NCBI GenBank assembly: GCA_964459985.1
Contig: CAYWOS010000010.1
Coordinates: forward strand, 17,211 to 81,210
Length of the DNA: 64,000 nt
Direction: 5' to 3'
DNA from: CAYWOS01 sp964459985
GTDB taxonomy: Bacteria; Bacillota; Clostridia; Christensenellales; Aristaeellaceae
Shown: piece by piece, positions 23,627-31,654 of the stretch
Layout of the letters: the number at the start of each line of letters is the position of its first letter
Position numbering within the stretch: the stretch's first letter is position 1
Notes under the pieces: model-generated
What the model was told of the DNA's origin: nothing
The model's input: the letters and a program-made list of their open reading frames with translations, nothing else
Database searches by the model: none
Made by a program: the position numbers and the translations under genes

Positions 23627-24580
23627 ATGGCGGCGGAGTGGTATGAATTGCTCTCGCTCCTGATGCGCTATGTCTTCGCCGCGCTGGGCGCGGTGATCGT
23701 CTGGCGCGTGTACCGCTGGATTCGCCGGGACGCCAGACAATACGACAAGGACATGCGCCGCCTGCCCGACGCCGGGCTGGTGGGAGAAATGGTCGATCTG
23801 GATTCGGGCGAGGCGTACCCCCTGCCGCGCGAGGGCATGATCGGCTCGTCGCGCGGCTGCGATATCCGCGTGAAGCGCAGGGATGTGTTCGGACGTCACG
23901 CCACCTTTATCTTTGAGGACGGCAGGGGGCTGCGCGTCGCGCCGTACCGCCGCCATCCCCTGTCGCTGGACGGCACGGAGCTTCTCGGCGCGGCGCACGC
24001 GCTGCACGGCTCGGTCGTCGGGCTGGGACGATGTCAGATGCGCGTCCGCCTGTTCGCCGGGCTGGACGTGCCGCACCCGTCGGCGTTCATGCGCGGTGCG
24101 GACGACGAGCGCGGGGAAGCGCCCGATTACAGGACGCCGCCACCCTACGAGCAAGCGTGGGACGACGCGGACGACCGGACGCCCGCGATGATGTATCCGA
24201 TGAACGACGCGCGGGCGCAAATGCAGAATACCTGGTCCTACGCCGTGCCGCCGCCCGATCCTGCCGCGCAGGCCGCAGGCCGGTACGCGCCGCAGCCGAC
24301 GTATAATAATGCGCCGCAGAACGCGCCGTACCCCGACGCCGCGTATACCGCGCAGGCAACGTATAATAACGCGTCGCAGAACGCGCCGTACCCCGATGCC
24401 GCGTATACATCGCAGGCAACGTATAATAACGCGCCGCAGAACGCGCCGTACCCCGACGCCGCGTATACCGCGCAGGCAACGTATGATAACGCGCCGGCAG
24501 ACCGGGATGAGCAGGACGACGAAGCGCCGGCGTATCAAAGCCCGATGCCCGCTCGCCGCAGAAGGAGGGATCGCCGGTGA
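23627..24580 (+). CDS. Membrane-anchored FHA-domain protein with 20-residue tandem repeats
   Basis: 317 residues. One N-terminal membrane segment (about 10-27) is followed by an FHA fold (about 50-145; GMIGSSRGCDIRVKRRDVFG and RHATFIFED match the phosphothreonine-binding loops). A low-complexity tail has three to four copies of a 20-residue unit built on TYNNAPQNAPYPDAAYTAQ, and the protein ends in a basic ARRRRRDRR. FHA domains read Ser/Thr phosphorylation. GTGA overlap with the downstream RodA/FtsW gene and a following PBP place it in a wall-synthesis module, as known for FHA genes in Actinobacteria. Confidence 0.85.
   Translation: MAAEWYELLSLLMRYVFAALGAVIVWRVYRWIRRDARQYDKDMRRLPDAGLVGEMVDLDSGEAYPLPREGMIGSSRGCDIRVKRRDVFGRHATFIFEDGRGLRVAPYRRHPLSLDGTELLGAAHALHGSVVGLGRCQMRVRLFAGLDVPHPSAFMRGADDERGEAPDYRTPPPYEQAWDDADDRTPAMMYPMNDARAQMQNTWSYAVPPPDPAAQAAGRYAPQPTYNNAPQNAPYPDAAYTAQATYNNASQNAPYPDAAYTSQATYNNAPQNAPYPDAAYTAQATYDNAPADRDEQDDEAPAYQSPMPARRRRRDRR
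24301..24496 (+). repeat. In-frame 60-bp tandem repeat within the FHA gene
   Basis: Three full units start at 24301, 24361 and 24421 with only a few substitutions, then a partial unit at 24481. Each begins GTATAATAA or GTATGATAA. The period keeps frame, so unit number could vary without breaking the protein. Confidence 0.95.
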
Positions 24581-25821
24581 AGAAAAAAGAACGCCGCCGC
24601 GATCCCGCGCGCGGATTGATGAGCGCCGTCATGCTGTTCTATTTCCTCGGCTTTTTCCTGCTGTTCCTGCAAAAATGGGATTGGCAGGCGCTGCTGTTGT
24701 CGGTGCTCGTGCCGGGCATCATCCTGCTGGGCGTCGTCGGCCTGCCCAAGCTCTTCCCGGCGGACAAGCTGCTGCTTTCGCTGACCAATTTCCTCTGCGC
24801 GCTGGGCGTGCTCATCCTGTACCGGCTCAACCCCGCGCTGGGCATCGAGCAGGCGATCAATTACGGCGTGGGCGTGGGCTGCATGATGCTGACGACGCTG
24901 CTCGTGCGGTACGTCAAAAACTGGAAATATCTGGTTCTCCTGATGATCGGCGCGTCGCTCGTGCTGCTGGCGCTGCCCGTGCTGATCGGGGATGAAAAGA
25001 ACGGCGCCAAGAACTGGATATTCATCGGCTCGATGTCCCTGCAGCCCAGCGAGGTGGTCAAGCTGGCGCTGCTGCTGACGCTCGCGTACATGCTCTCGCG
25101 CCGTCAGGTGGCGCTGTCCGTGGTGTTCGCGGGCGCGTGTCTGGGGCTGCTCATGTTGGAAAAGGATCTGGGCACGGCGCTTTTGTACTACGGCGTCACG
25201 CTCGTCATGCTGTACGCGGCGACGGGCAGTCTGTCGCTGGTCGGGCTGGGCGCGCTGGGCGGCTGCGGCGCGGCGGTGGTCGGTTATCAGATGTTCGCCC
25301 ACGTGCGCACGCGCGTCGCCGTCTGGCGAAATCCGTGGGCGGACGCGCAGGGCAAGGGCTTTCAGATCGTGCAGGGGCTGATCGCCATCGCCAACGGCGG
25401 CACGTGGGGCGTGGGGCTGGGGCTGGGGAACGCCTCGATCATTCCCGAGAGTTATAACGACTATATTTTTCCCGTGATCGTGCACGAATTCGGGATGGTG
25501 TTCGGCGGCATCGTGCTGCTGATGTATCTCGCCATCGTCGTGCGCGGCGTGATGATCGCGCTGCGCGCCAACTCGCGCATGTATTCGCTGTTGGCGGCGG
25601 GCTGCGCCGCGTTCATCGCGCTGCAGATGTTTGTGATCATCGGCGGCAACATCAAGCTCATCCCGCTCACCGGCGTCACGCTGCCCTTTATCAGCTCGGG
25701 CGGCACCTCGATGGTGTCGAGCCTGTGCGTGATCGGGCTGATGCAGGGCGTGTCGGGGCGCAACCGGGCGGACGCCAGACAGGACGAGGCGCTCGCCATG
25801 CTGGGAGGCGACGAGGCATGA
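24577..25821 (+). CDS. SEDS-family peptidoglycan glycosyltransferase (RodA/FtsW)
   Basis: 414 residues with about ten membrane segments. SEDS blocks visible are GAKNWIFIGSMSLQPSEVVKL, MLEKDLGTALLYYGV, NASIIPESYNDYIFPVIVHE, and TGVTLPFISSGGTSM. SEDS proteins polymerise lipid II and work with a class B PBP, which is the next gene (ATGA overlap at 25818). The GTG start overlaps the FHA stop and has an AAGGAGG SD. Whether it serves elongation, division or sporulation cannot be read. Confidence 0.93.
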   Translation: MKKKERRRDPARGLMSAVMLFYFLGFFLLFLQKWDWQALLLSVLVPGIILLGVVGLPKLFPADKLLLSLTNFLCALGVLILYRLNPALGIEQAINYGVGVGCMMLTTLLVRYVKNWKYLVLLMIGASLVLLALPVLIGDEKNGAKNWIFIGSMSLQPSEVVKLALLLTLAYMLSRRQVALSVVFAGACLGLLMLEKDLGTALLYYGVTLVMLYAATGSLSLVGLGALGGCGAAVVGYQMFAHVRTRVAVWRNPWADAQGKGFQIVQGLIAIANGGTWGVGLGLGNASIIPESYNDYIFPVIVHEFGMVFGGIVLLMYLAIVVRGVMIALRANSRMYSLLAAGCAAFIALQMFVIIGGNIKLIPLTGVTLPFISSGGTSMVSSLCVIGLMQGVSGRNRADARQDEALAMLGGDEA

Positions 25822-27236
25822 AGCAGCTCAAGGTCAATCTGCGCCGCGTCGCGCTCGCGCTCATCGCGCTGTTCGCGCTGCTGGTCGCCTACGCCGCGTA
25901 CAGCCTGACCACCTACGGCAACCGCTGGTTCGCGTCCTCGGCGAACACCTTTGTCAGACAGCAGAAAAAGAACGTCATCGCGGGCGACATCATCGACCGA
26001 AACGGCGTCGTACTGGCGACGACGAAGGACGGCGAGCGCGTGTATCAGGCGGACGCCGCCGCGCGCGCCGCCGTCGTGCACGTCGTGGGCGACGCGCGGC
26101 AAAACGTCAACAACGGCGTCGAATCCTTCATGGCGTCCTATTTGTACGGCTTCAACATGGGCTTTTTCGAGCGCGCCGCCGCGACGCTTTCGGGCGAAAC
26201 GCGGCGGGGCGACAGCGTGACGCTGACCATCGACAGCGCGCTTTCGACCTACGTCGCCTCCCTGTTTCCCACGGGGAAATCGGGCGCCGTCGTCGTGATG
26301 AACTACAAAACGGGCGAGGTGCTTTCGCTCCAGTCCTTCCCCGATTTCGACCCGCAGCATATCACGGACGACGTGCAGAACGACCCGCAAAAGCCCTTTT
26401 ATAACCGCGCGGTGCAGGGGCTGTACGCGCCGGGATCGACCTTCAAGATCGTGACGACCGCCTCGGCGCTCAACAACATTCCGGACGCCGCGACGCGCGC
26501 CTTCCAGTGCACCGGTTTGTATCAGGCGGGCGATCGCTATATCACCGACGCCGGTACCGACCGCGAGGCGGGCAAAATCGTCTCGCACGGGCAGCTCAAT
26601 CTGCTGCGCGCCTTTCAGGTGAGCTGCAACAACACCTTCGCGCAGATCGCCGTCGAGCTGACCGACGCGGCGCTGCGCAGGACGGCGGAGAGTTTCGGTT
26701 TCAACGAAAACCTCTTGTTCCGCGATCTGGTGGTCGAAAACTCGTCCTATCCGACGACCAACCGCACGGTGCGCGAGCTGGCGTGGACGGGCGCGGGGCA
26801 GAGCGCGCTGCTCGTCACGCCGCTCCACATGTGCCTGATCGCCTCGGGCGTCGCAAACGGCGGCGAGATGGTCGAGCCGATGCTGCTCAAGCGCGCGGCG
26901 TCCTCCTCGGGCAAGACGCGCATCGAGGGCGAAACGCGGCTTTACCGGCGCGCGCTCGACGAAGCGACCGCCGCGACGATCAAGGCGTACATGCGCGCCG
27001 TCGTCACGGGCGGCACGGGCACGGCGGCAGCCGTACCGGGGCACGAAATTTGCCTGAAAACCGGCTCTTCCGAGATCAACGGGCAGGAAAACACGAACGC
27101 GTGGTGCGTCGGCTTCATCGACGAGGCGGACGCGCCCTACGCGCTGTGCGTCCTTGTGGAGGACGCGGGCGGCGGCGGCGCGGTCGCCGCGCCCGTCGCA
27201 AAAAAGATATTCACGCGCCTGCTTGGGATGAATTAG
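25818..27236 (+). CDS. Class B penicillin-binding protein (transpeptidase)
   Basis: 472 residues. One N-terminal membrane segment (about 10-30), a short dimerisation region with RNGVVLAT, then the transpeptidase domain with S207-T-F-K210, S269-C-N271 and K414-T-G-S. No PASTA domain. The length and layout match the short PbpA-like class found beside FHA and RodA genes. It cross-links the strands made by the SEDS partner. ATG 25818 overlaps the partner's stop. No convincing terminator follows before the convergent ABC genes; only a GATTCCCGCG-type hairpin without T run is seen. Confidence 0.93.
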   Translation: MKQLKVNLRRVALALIALFALLVAYAAYSLTTYGNRWFASSANTFVRQQKKNVIAGDIIDRNGVVLATTKDGERVYQADAAARAAVVHVVGDARQNVNNGVESFMASYLYGFNMGFFERAAATLSGETRRGDSVTLTIDSALSTYVASLFPTGKSGAVVVMNYKTGEVLSLQSFPDFDPQHITDDVQNDPQKPFYNRAVQGLYAPGSTFKIVTTASALNNIPDAATRAFQCTGLYQAGDRYITDAGTDREAGKIVSHGQLNLLRAFQVSCNNTFAQIAVELTDAALRRTAESFGFNENLLFRDLVVENSSYPTTNRTVRELAWTGAGQSALLVTPLHMCLIASGVANGGEMVEPMLLKRAASSSGKTRIEGETRLYRRALDEATAATIKAYMRAVVTGGTGTAAAVPGHEICLKTGSSEINGQENTNAWCVGFIDEADAPYALCVLVEDAGGGGAVAAPVAKKIFTRLLGMN

Positions 27237-27349
27237 CAGGAGCGATTCAAGCATCCCGTCGCGGGATTCCATATAAACGTCCGGCGGGCGACGCCGGCGC
27301 GGACGCCGATTGACAAACATGCCGCCGGCGCGGCGCGTTCAATCCAATA

Positions 27350-29131
27350 TCAGTCGTACCAGTCGGACTGCGCCTCGACCATCTGCGCGTAGTGGCCGTT
27401 CTTCGCCATCAGCTCGTCGTGCGAGCCTTCCTCCTCGATCACGCCGCCCTTCATGACCAAAATGCGGTCGGCGATGCGCGCCGAGCCCATGCGGTGGGTG
27501 ACGATCACGGCGGTCGATTCCTTCGCCAGCTCCGCGAACTTGCGGTACACGCGCGTTTCCTCGAGCGGATCGATGGCGGCGGTCGGCTCGTCCAGCACGA
27601 TCAGCCCGTGCGCGCGGTAAAACCCGCGCGCGATGGCGACGCGCTGCCACTGGCCGCCCGACAGATCAACGCCGTCGAACTCGCGCGAGAGCATGGTGTC
27701 CTCGCCCTCGGGGAAGCTCTCGTCGGGCAGATGCAGGTCGGCTTTCTCCAGCGACGGCGCGAGGGCGTCTTCCGAATCAACGTCGCTGACGCGCACGTTG
27801 TCGCGCAGCGTCATGCGGTAGCGCATATATTTCTGAAAAACCGCCGACGTGCGCGAGAACAGGCTGGGCATATCGACGGACGCCATATCGCGCCCGGCGA
27901 TGGCCGCCGCGCCCGAGGTGGGCAGGTACAGCCCGGTGAGCAGGCGCACCAGCGTTGTTTTGCCCGCGCCGTTTTCGCCCACGACGGCGAGCGTTTCGCC
28001 CGCCCGAACCGTCAGGCTGACGCCGCGCACCGCTTCCTTTTCGGCGCCGGGATAGCGGAAATGCGCGTCGCTTAACGTGATCTCGGGCTTGTCGGGCAGC
28101 GTCGCCGCCTCGCCCGTGCGGTCGGGGGTGGCAAGGCATTCGGTGAAGTTGGCGATCGCGCCCAGGCTCTTGCTCAAGTTGCCGATGTGCATCGTGACGA
28201 CTTCCTCCATGATGCCGAACATCATGCCGATCTCGGCGAACACGGCGGCGAACGCGCCCACGGTGATCTCCGATTTGATCAGCGCGTCGATGAGCAGGAA
28301 CAGGATGCCGACATAGCCGCCCAGCGTCATGAGCTTCATGACCAGCTCCCACAGCGCCGTTTTGCGCTCGGCGGCGGAGGACTTGCGGCTGAAAGCGTCA
28401 AGCGCGCCCGAAAAGAGGCGTTTGAAGAAGGCGTAGCTGCCCGTCAGCCGCGTTTCCTTGAAAAACTCGCGGTCGGTGATGGTTTTTCCGTAGTATTCGT
28501 ACTGGCGGCGCGGCTGCGCGAGCGTTTCCTCCAGCCCGGCGAACACCTTGGCGCGGATGAACTGCGACAGCACCACCGGGATGAACACCAGCGGTATGCT
28601 CAACGCGAGGAGCGGCTTGGCGCGGTAGAGGAACAGCGCGATGATCACGAAATACGGCAGATAAAAGGTGAACAGCCCGGTCGTAATGAAGCAGAGATAG
28701 CCGACGCTGCTCACGCCCTCGCGCGCCTTGTTCACGCCGTCCAGATACTTCTGATCCTCGAATTTGACGGGGTCGATGCGCTGCATTTTGCGCATGAGGA
28801 GCTGCAGCATCCGCCGCTCGAACTTTTCCATCCAGACCGTCGTTTCAAAATTACACAGGCCGTTGAGCGCCTGCTGCGCGATGACGACCAGCCCGTAGAT
28901 GATGAGATAAGTGAAAACCGTCCGCATCGCGCCCGCGCCCGCCGCCGCTTCCGCCACGCTGTCAAAGAACCACTGCTTGGCGAAAATGTTCATCGCCCAC
29001 GCCGTGCTGTGGACGATGGCGGAGGCGTTGTTGAACAGGTAAAGCGGAAATTCGTACTTGAGGCAGAGCGGGAACACAAGGCGAAACTGACGCAGGAGCG
29101 ATACCTTTTTGCCTTCGATCTTTTCCGTCAT
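27350..29131 (-). CDS. ABC exporter half-transporter (permease-ATPase), subunit 2
   Basis: 593 residues: six membrane segments (about 25-300) fused to an ATPase with Walker A GENGAGKTT, signature LSGGQWQR, Walker B LIVLDEPT with catalytic Glu, and H-loop VTHR. It overlaps the upstream partner by ATGA, so the two likely form a heterodimer. Both nucleotide sites look intact, unlike heterodimers with one degenerate site. Substrate unknown; the W in GGQWQR recurs in Clostridial exporter pairs linked to peptides or drugs, but that is weak evidence. Confidence 0.9.
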   Translation of the reverse strand: MTEKIEGKKVSLLRQFRLVFPLCLKYEFPLYLFNNASAIVHSTAWAMNIFAKQWFFDSVAEAAAGAGAMRTVFTYLIIYGLVVIAQQALNGLCNFETTVWMEKFERRMLQLLMRKMQRIDPVKFEDQKYLDGVNKAREGVSSVGYLCFITTGLFTFYLPYFVIIALFLYRAKPLLALSIPLVFIPVVLSQFIRAKVFAGLEETLAQPRRQYEYYGKTITDREFFKETRLTGSYAFFKRLFSGALDAFSRKSSAAERKTALWELVMKLMTLGGYVGILFLLIDALIKSEITVGAFAAVFAEIGMMFGIMEEVVTMHIGNLSKSLGAIANFTECLATPDRTGEAATLPDKPEITLSDAHFRYPGAEKEAVRGVSLTVRAGETLAVVGENGAGKTTLVRLLTGLYLPTSGAAAIAGRDMASVDMPSLFSRTSAVFQKYMRYRMTLRDNVRVSDVDSEDALAPSLEKADLHLPDESFPEGEDTMLSREFDGVDLSGGQWQRVAIARGFYRAHGLIVLDEPTAAIDPLEETRVYRKFAELAKESTAVIVTHRMGSARIADRILVMKGGVIEEEGSHDELMAKNGHYAQMVEAQSDWYD

Positions 29132-30900
29132 TGATACCAGCTCCTTTGCGCCTCGAACATTTCGGCATACACGCCCTTGAGCGCCATCAGTTCGTCGTGC
29201 GTGCCGCTCTCGCGCACGTGCCCGCCGTCGATCACGTCGATGCGGTCGGCGAGCTTGGTCGAGCCGAGACGGTGGCTGATGAACAGCGTCGTCGTGCCGT
29301 GCGACAGCGAACGGAAGCTCGAATACAGATTGGCCTCCGAGATGGGATCAAGCGCCGCCGTCGGCTCGTCCAGAATGCGGATGGGCGCCGGATTGACCAG
29401 CGCGCGCGCGATGGCGACGCGCTGCCACTGGCCGCCCGACAGCTCCTGCCCGCCCTCCTTGAGCCTGCCCAGCTCGTTGTCCAGCCCGTCCTTGAGCGAA
29501 TCGATCGTCTCGTTCAGATCAAGCGTGTCGGCAATCCCGGCGATCCTCGCTTCGCGGTTCCTGTGCTCCAGCGCGATGTTGTCGCGCATCGACACCTGAT
29601 ACCGCGCGAAATCCTGAAAGACGAGCGAGTACAGGCTTTTGAGCGCCGCCTGCGAATAGGTGCGCAATTCGCGGCCGTTGATGAGGATTTCGCCCTCGTA
29701 GCCGTCGTACAGCCCGGTAAGCAGCTTGGTCAGCGTCGTTTTGCCCGCGCCGTTGACGCCGACGAAGGCGATGTGCTGCCCCGCCAAAACCGTCAGCGAC
29801 AAATGATCCAGTATCTTTTTTTCCGTGCCGGGATACACGAAGGAGACATCCCGCACCTCGAGCGACTCAAAGCGCGCGGGCGGCTCATCCGGCGCGTCGA
29901 GCGCGCCCGCGGTTTCGGACAGCGCCATGAATTTGCTTAAATCCTTGAGATACTCCGTCGCCTTGGCGAAGGTGTCGGCGTAAAAGGAAAGCCCCCACGA
30001 CATGTTCTGCACGAGCGAAAACGCCGCGACGACCAGCGACATGAACATGCCCACGGTGATCTCGCCGTTCACGGTGGGATAGACGAGCGTCAGCGTGATG
30101 AGCAGCGCGATGAAGCTAAACAGCACCGAGCTTAACTTCATGCGGAAAAACCACTTCGCCTGCACTTTAAAGCGCATCTTGAAGGCGCGCTTGAAGGCGT
30201 CGGCAAAGCGCCTGGTCATGTGATCGGTGTAGCGGAACATGGCGCGCTCCTCCGCCGCCTCGCGGCTGATGAGCGTTTCGGACAGATAGTTTTGAAGCCG
30301 TTCCTCGCGCTCGGTATCGCGGTTCGCCTGATAGTTTTCGCGCCCGCCGCGCAGCGCGAGCAAAAGCAGCGGCACCGAGAACGCCAGCGTCGCCAGCGCC
30401 GCCCACCAGACCTGCGAAAGCAAAAGACCGATCACGCTCAAAATGTTGAGCAGCAGCGTCAGCGCGCCGGCGACCGCGTCGGTGAACGCGTCGATCTCCT
30501 TTTCGGGGTTCTTGGTCACGCGGCTGATGACATCCCACGTATCGGGGTTTTCGATGTGCGCGTACTCGAGCCGCGCGCATTTTTCGGTCATATCGGGGCG
30601 CAGCGCGGCGCGCGATTTGAGCACGATGATCCGGCGGCTGTACTGCAGCGCCTGCCGCGACAGCCAGATGCCGGCGACCGTCGCGACGACGAACGCGATG
30701 GGCGGCGCGATATCCGCCGCCGCGCCCGCGTGCAGCGCCATCGCGGTATCGATGAACGCCGTGGACGCCAACGCCGCCAGCGCGGGCAGCAGACCCGCCG
30801 CCACGGAAAGGAGCAGCATCGCCGCCGTGTGCGCCGGCGCCGCGCGAAAGCAAAGCGCGAGCATATCCCTGAGCTTGTATTCCCGTTGGTCGAGCAGCAT
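29128..30900 (-). CDS. ABC exporter half-transporter (permease-ATPase), subunit 1
   Basis: 590 residues with the same layout as its downstream partner: membrane domain (about 15-300), then Walker A GVNGAGKTT, signature LSGGQWQR, Walker B IRILDEPT and H-loop ISHR. First gene of a two-gene operon behind TTGACA-17-TATGAT. A GAGGTG SD precedes ATG 30900. No peptidase C39 domain and no precursor peptide gene lie nearby, so a bacteriocin role has no support. Confidence 0.9.
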   Translation of the reverse strand: MLLDQREYKLRDMLALCFRAAPAHTAAMLLLSVAAGLLPALAALASTAFIDTAMALHAGAAADIAPPIAFVVATVAGIWLSRQALQYSRRIIVLKSRAALRPDMTEKCARLEYAHIENPDTWDVISRVTKNPEKEIDAFTDAVAGALTLLLNILSVIGLLLSQVWWAALATLAFSVPLLLLALRGGRENYQANRDTEREERLQNYLSETLISREAAEERAMFRYTDHMTRRFADAFKRAFKMRFKVQAKWFFRMKLSSVLFSFIALLITLTLVYPTVNGEITVGMFMSLVVAAFSLVQNMSWGLSFYADTFAKATEYLKDLSKFMALSETAGALDAPDEPPARFESLEVRDVSFVYPGTEKKILDHLSLTVLAGQHIAFVGVNGAGKTTLTKLLTGLYDGYEGEILINGRELRTYSQAALKSLYSLVFQDFARYQVSMRDNIALEHRNREARIAGIADTLDLNETIDSLKDGLDNELGRLKEGGQELSGGQWQRVAIARALVNPAPIRILDEPTAALDPISEANLYSSFRSLSHGTTTLFISHRLGSTKLADRIDVIDGGHVRESGTHDELMALKGVYAEMFEAQRSWYQ

Positions 30901-30970
30901 TTATCGTTCACCTCACGTTCTCCGCGCGCAATACGGCGCGCCCGCGCCGTGATCCTCCGGCCTGATAAAT

Positions 30971-30999
30971 ATCATACATAGCATAGTATTGCCTGTCAA
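30971..30999 (-). promoter_or_regulatory. Promoter for the ABC exporter operon
   Basis: On the - strand TTGACA (30999-30994), 17 nt, TATGAT (30976-30971). The region is AT-rich and contains a short direct repeat (CTATG-CTATG). Confidence 0.85.
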
Positions 31000-31036
31000 G
31001 CAATATTTTGTACTTCTCCGGTATTTTAGCCGCGCG

Positions 31037-31654
31037 CTATTCGGCGGGGCGGTCCTGCCGGTCGGGCAGGCGGATGATATAGCGCTCGTAGGCGTTGACG
31101 GCGGTGGTGTCGCCGCGCGTGATCAGGCGCTTGAAATCGCCCGAATACTCCTTGTGGACGTGGCCGTAGACATGGTACGCCGGGCGATAGCGCTCGATCA
31201 GATCGTTGAAGCATTCGAAGCCGCGATGCACGCGATCCCCGCCGTCGCCGTAGCCGCGCGCGGGGGCGTGGGTCAACAGGATATCAAAGCCCTTGCTGCG
31301 CCTGATCTCGCGGCGCATTTTGCGGATGCGGCGGCGCATTTCCGCCTCGTCGTACTGGTAGGGGCCGGGCTTGTAGCGCATGGAGCCGCCGAGCCCGAGG
31401 ATGCGGACGCCCTTGTAGGCGAGCAGCGCGTCCTCGGCGCACTCGCAGCCCTCGGGCGGTCGCTGCTCGTAGCGGCTGTCCTGATTGCCGCAGACGTACA
31501 GGATGGGCGCGTGGGTAAAGCAGGTCAGAAAGCTCAGGTATTCGCCCGACAGATCGCCCGCCGAGAGAATCAGATCGATCTCCCGCAGCCGCTCCTTCGC
31601 CTGTTCGCACCAGAGAAAGCGGTCGGGCTGATCGGCGAGGCACAGGATGTTCAC
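31037..31654 (-). CDS. Calcineurin-like metallophosphoesterase with substituted metal ligands
   Basis: 205 residues. The order of blocks is that of a metallophosphoesterase: ADQPDRF, SAGDLSGEY, YVCGNQDSR, LTHAPA, and YGHVHKEY. Compared with the usual D-x-H, GD, GNH(D/E), H and GHxH ligands, the first His is Pro and the GNHD His is Gln. The phrase GLGGSMRYKPGPYQY is a family-specific insert I recall in Clostridial homologues. GTG 31654 overlaps the stop of the ParB-like/BMP gene (GTGA), so translation is coupled. Substrate unknown. Confidence 0.8.
   Translation of the reverse strand: MNILCLADQPDRFLWCEQAKERLREIDLILSAGDLSGEYLSFLTCFTHAPILYVCGNQDSRYEQRPPEGCECAEDALLAYKGVRILGLGGSMRYKPGPYQYDEAEMRRRIRKMRREIRRSKGFDILLTHAPARGYGDGGDRVHRGFECFNDLIERYRPAYHVYGHVHKEYSGDFKRLITRGDTTAVNAYERYIIRLPDRQDRPAE

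Noticed and set aside
24301..24496. CRISPR-like array
   Set aside because: Units are contiguous 60-bp in-frame repeats inside a coding gene, with no spacers and no cas genes.
27350..30900. Bacteriocin export locus
   Set aside because: No C39 peptidase domain, precursor peptide or modification gene is adjacent; the two exporter halves alone do not support it.
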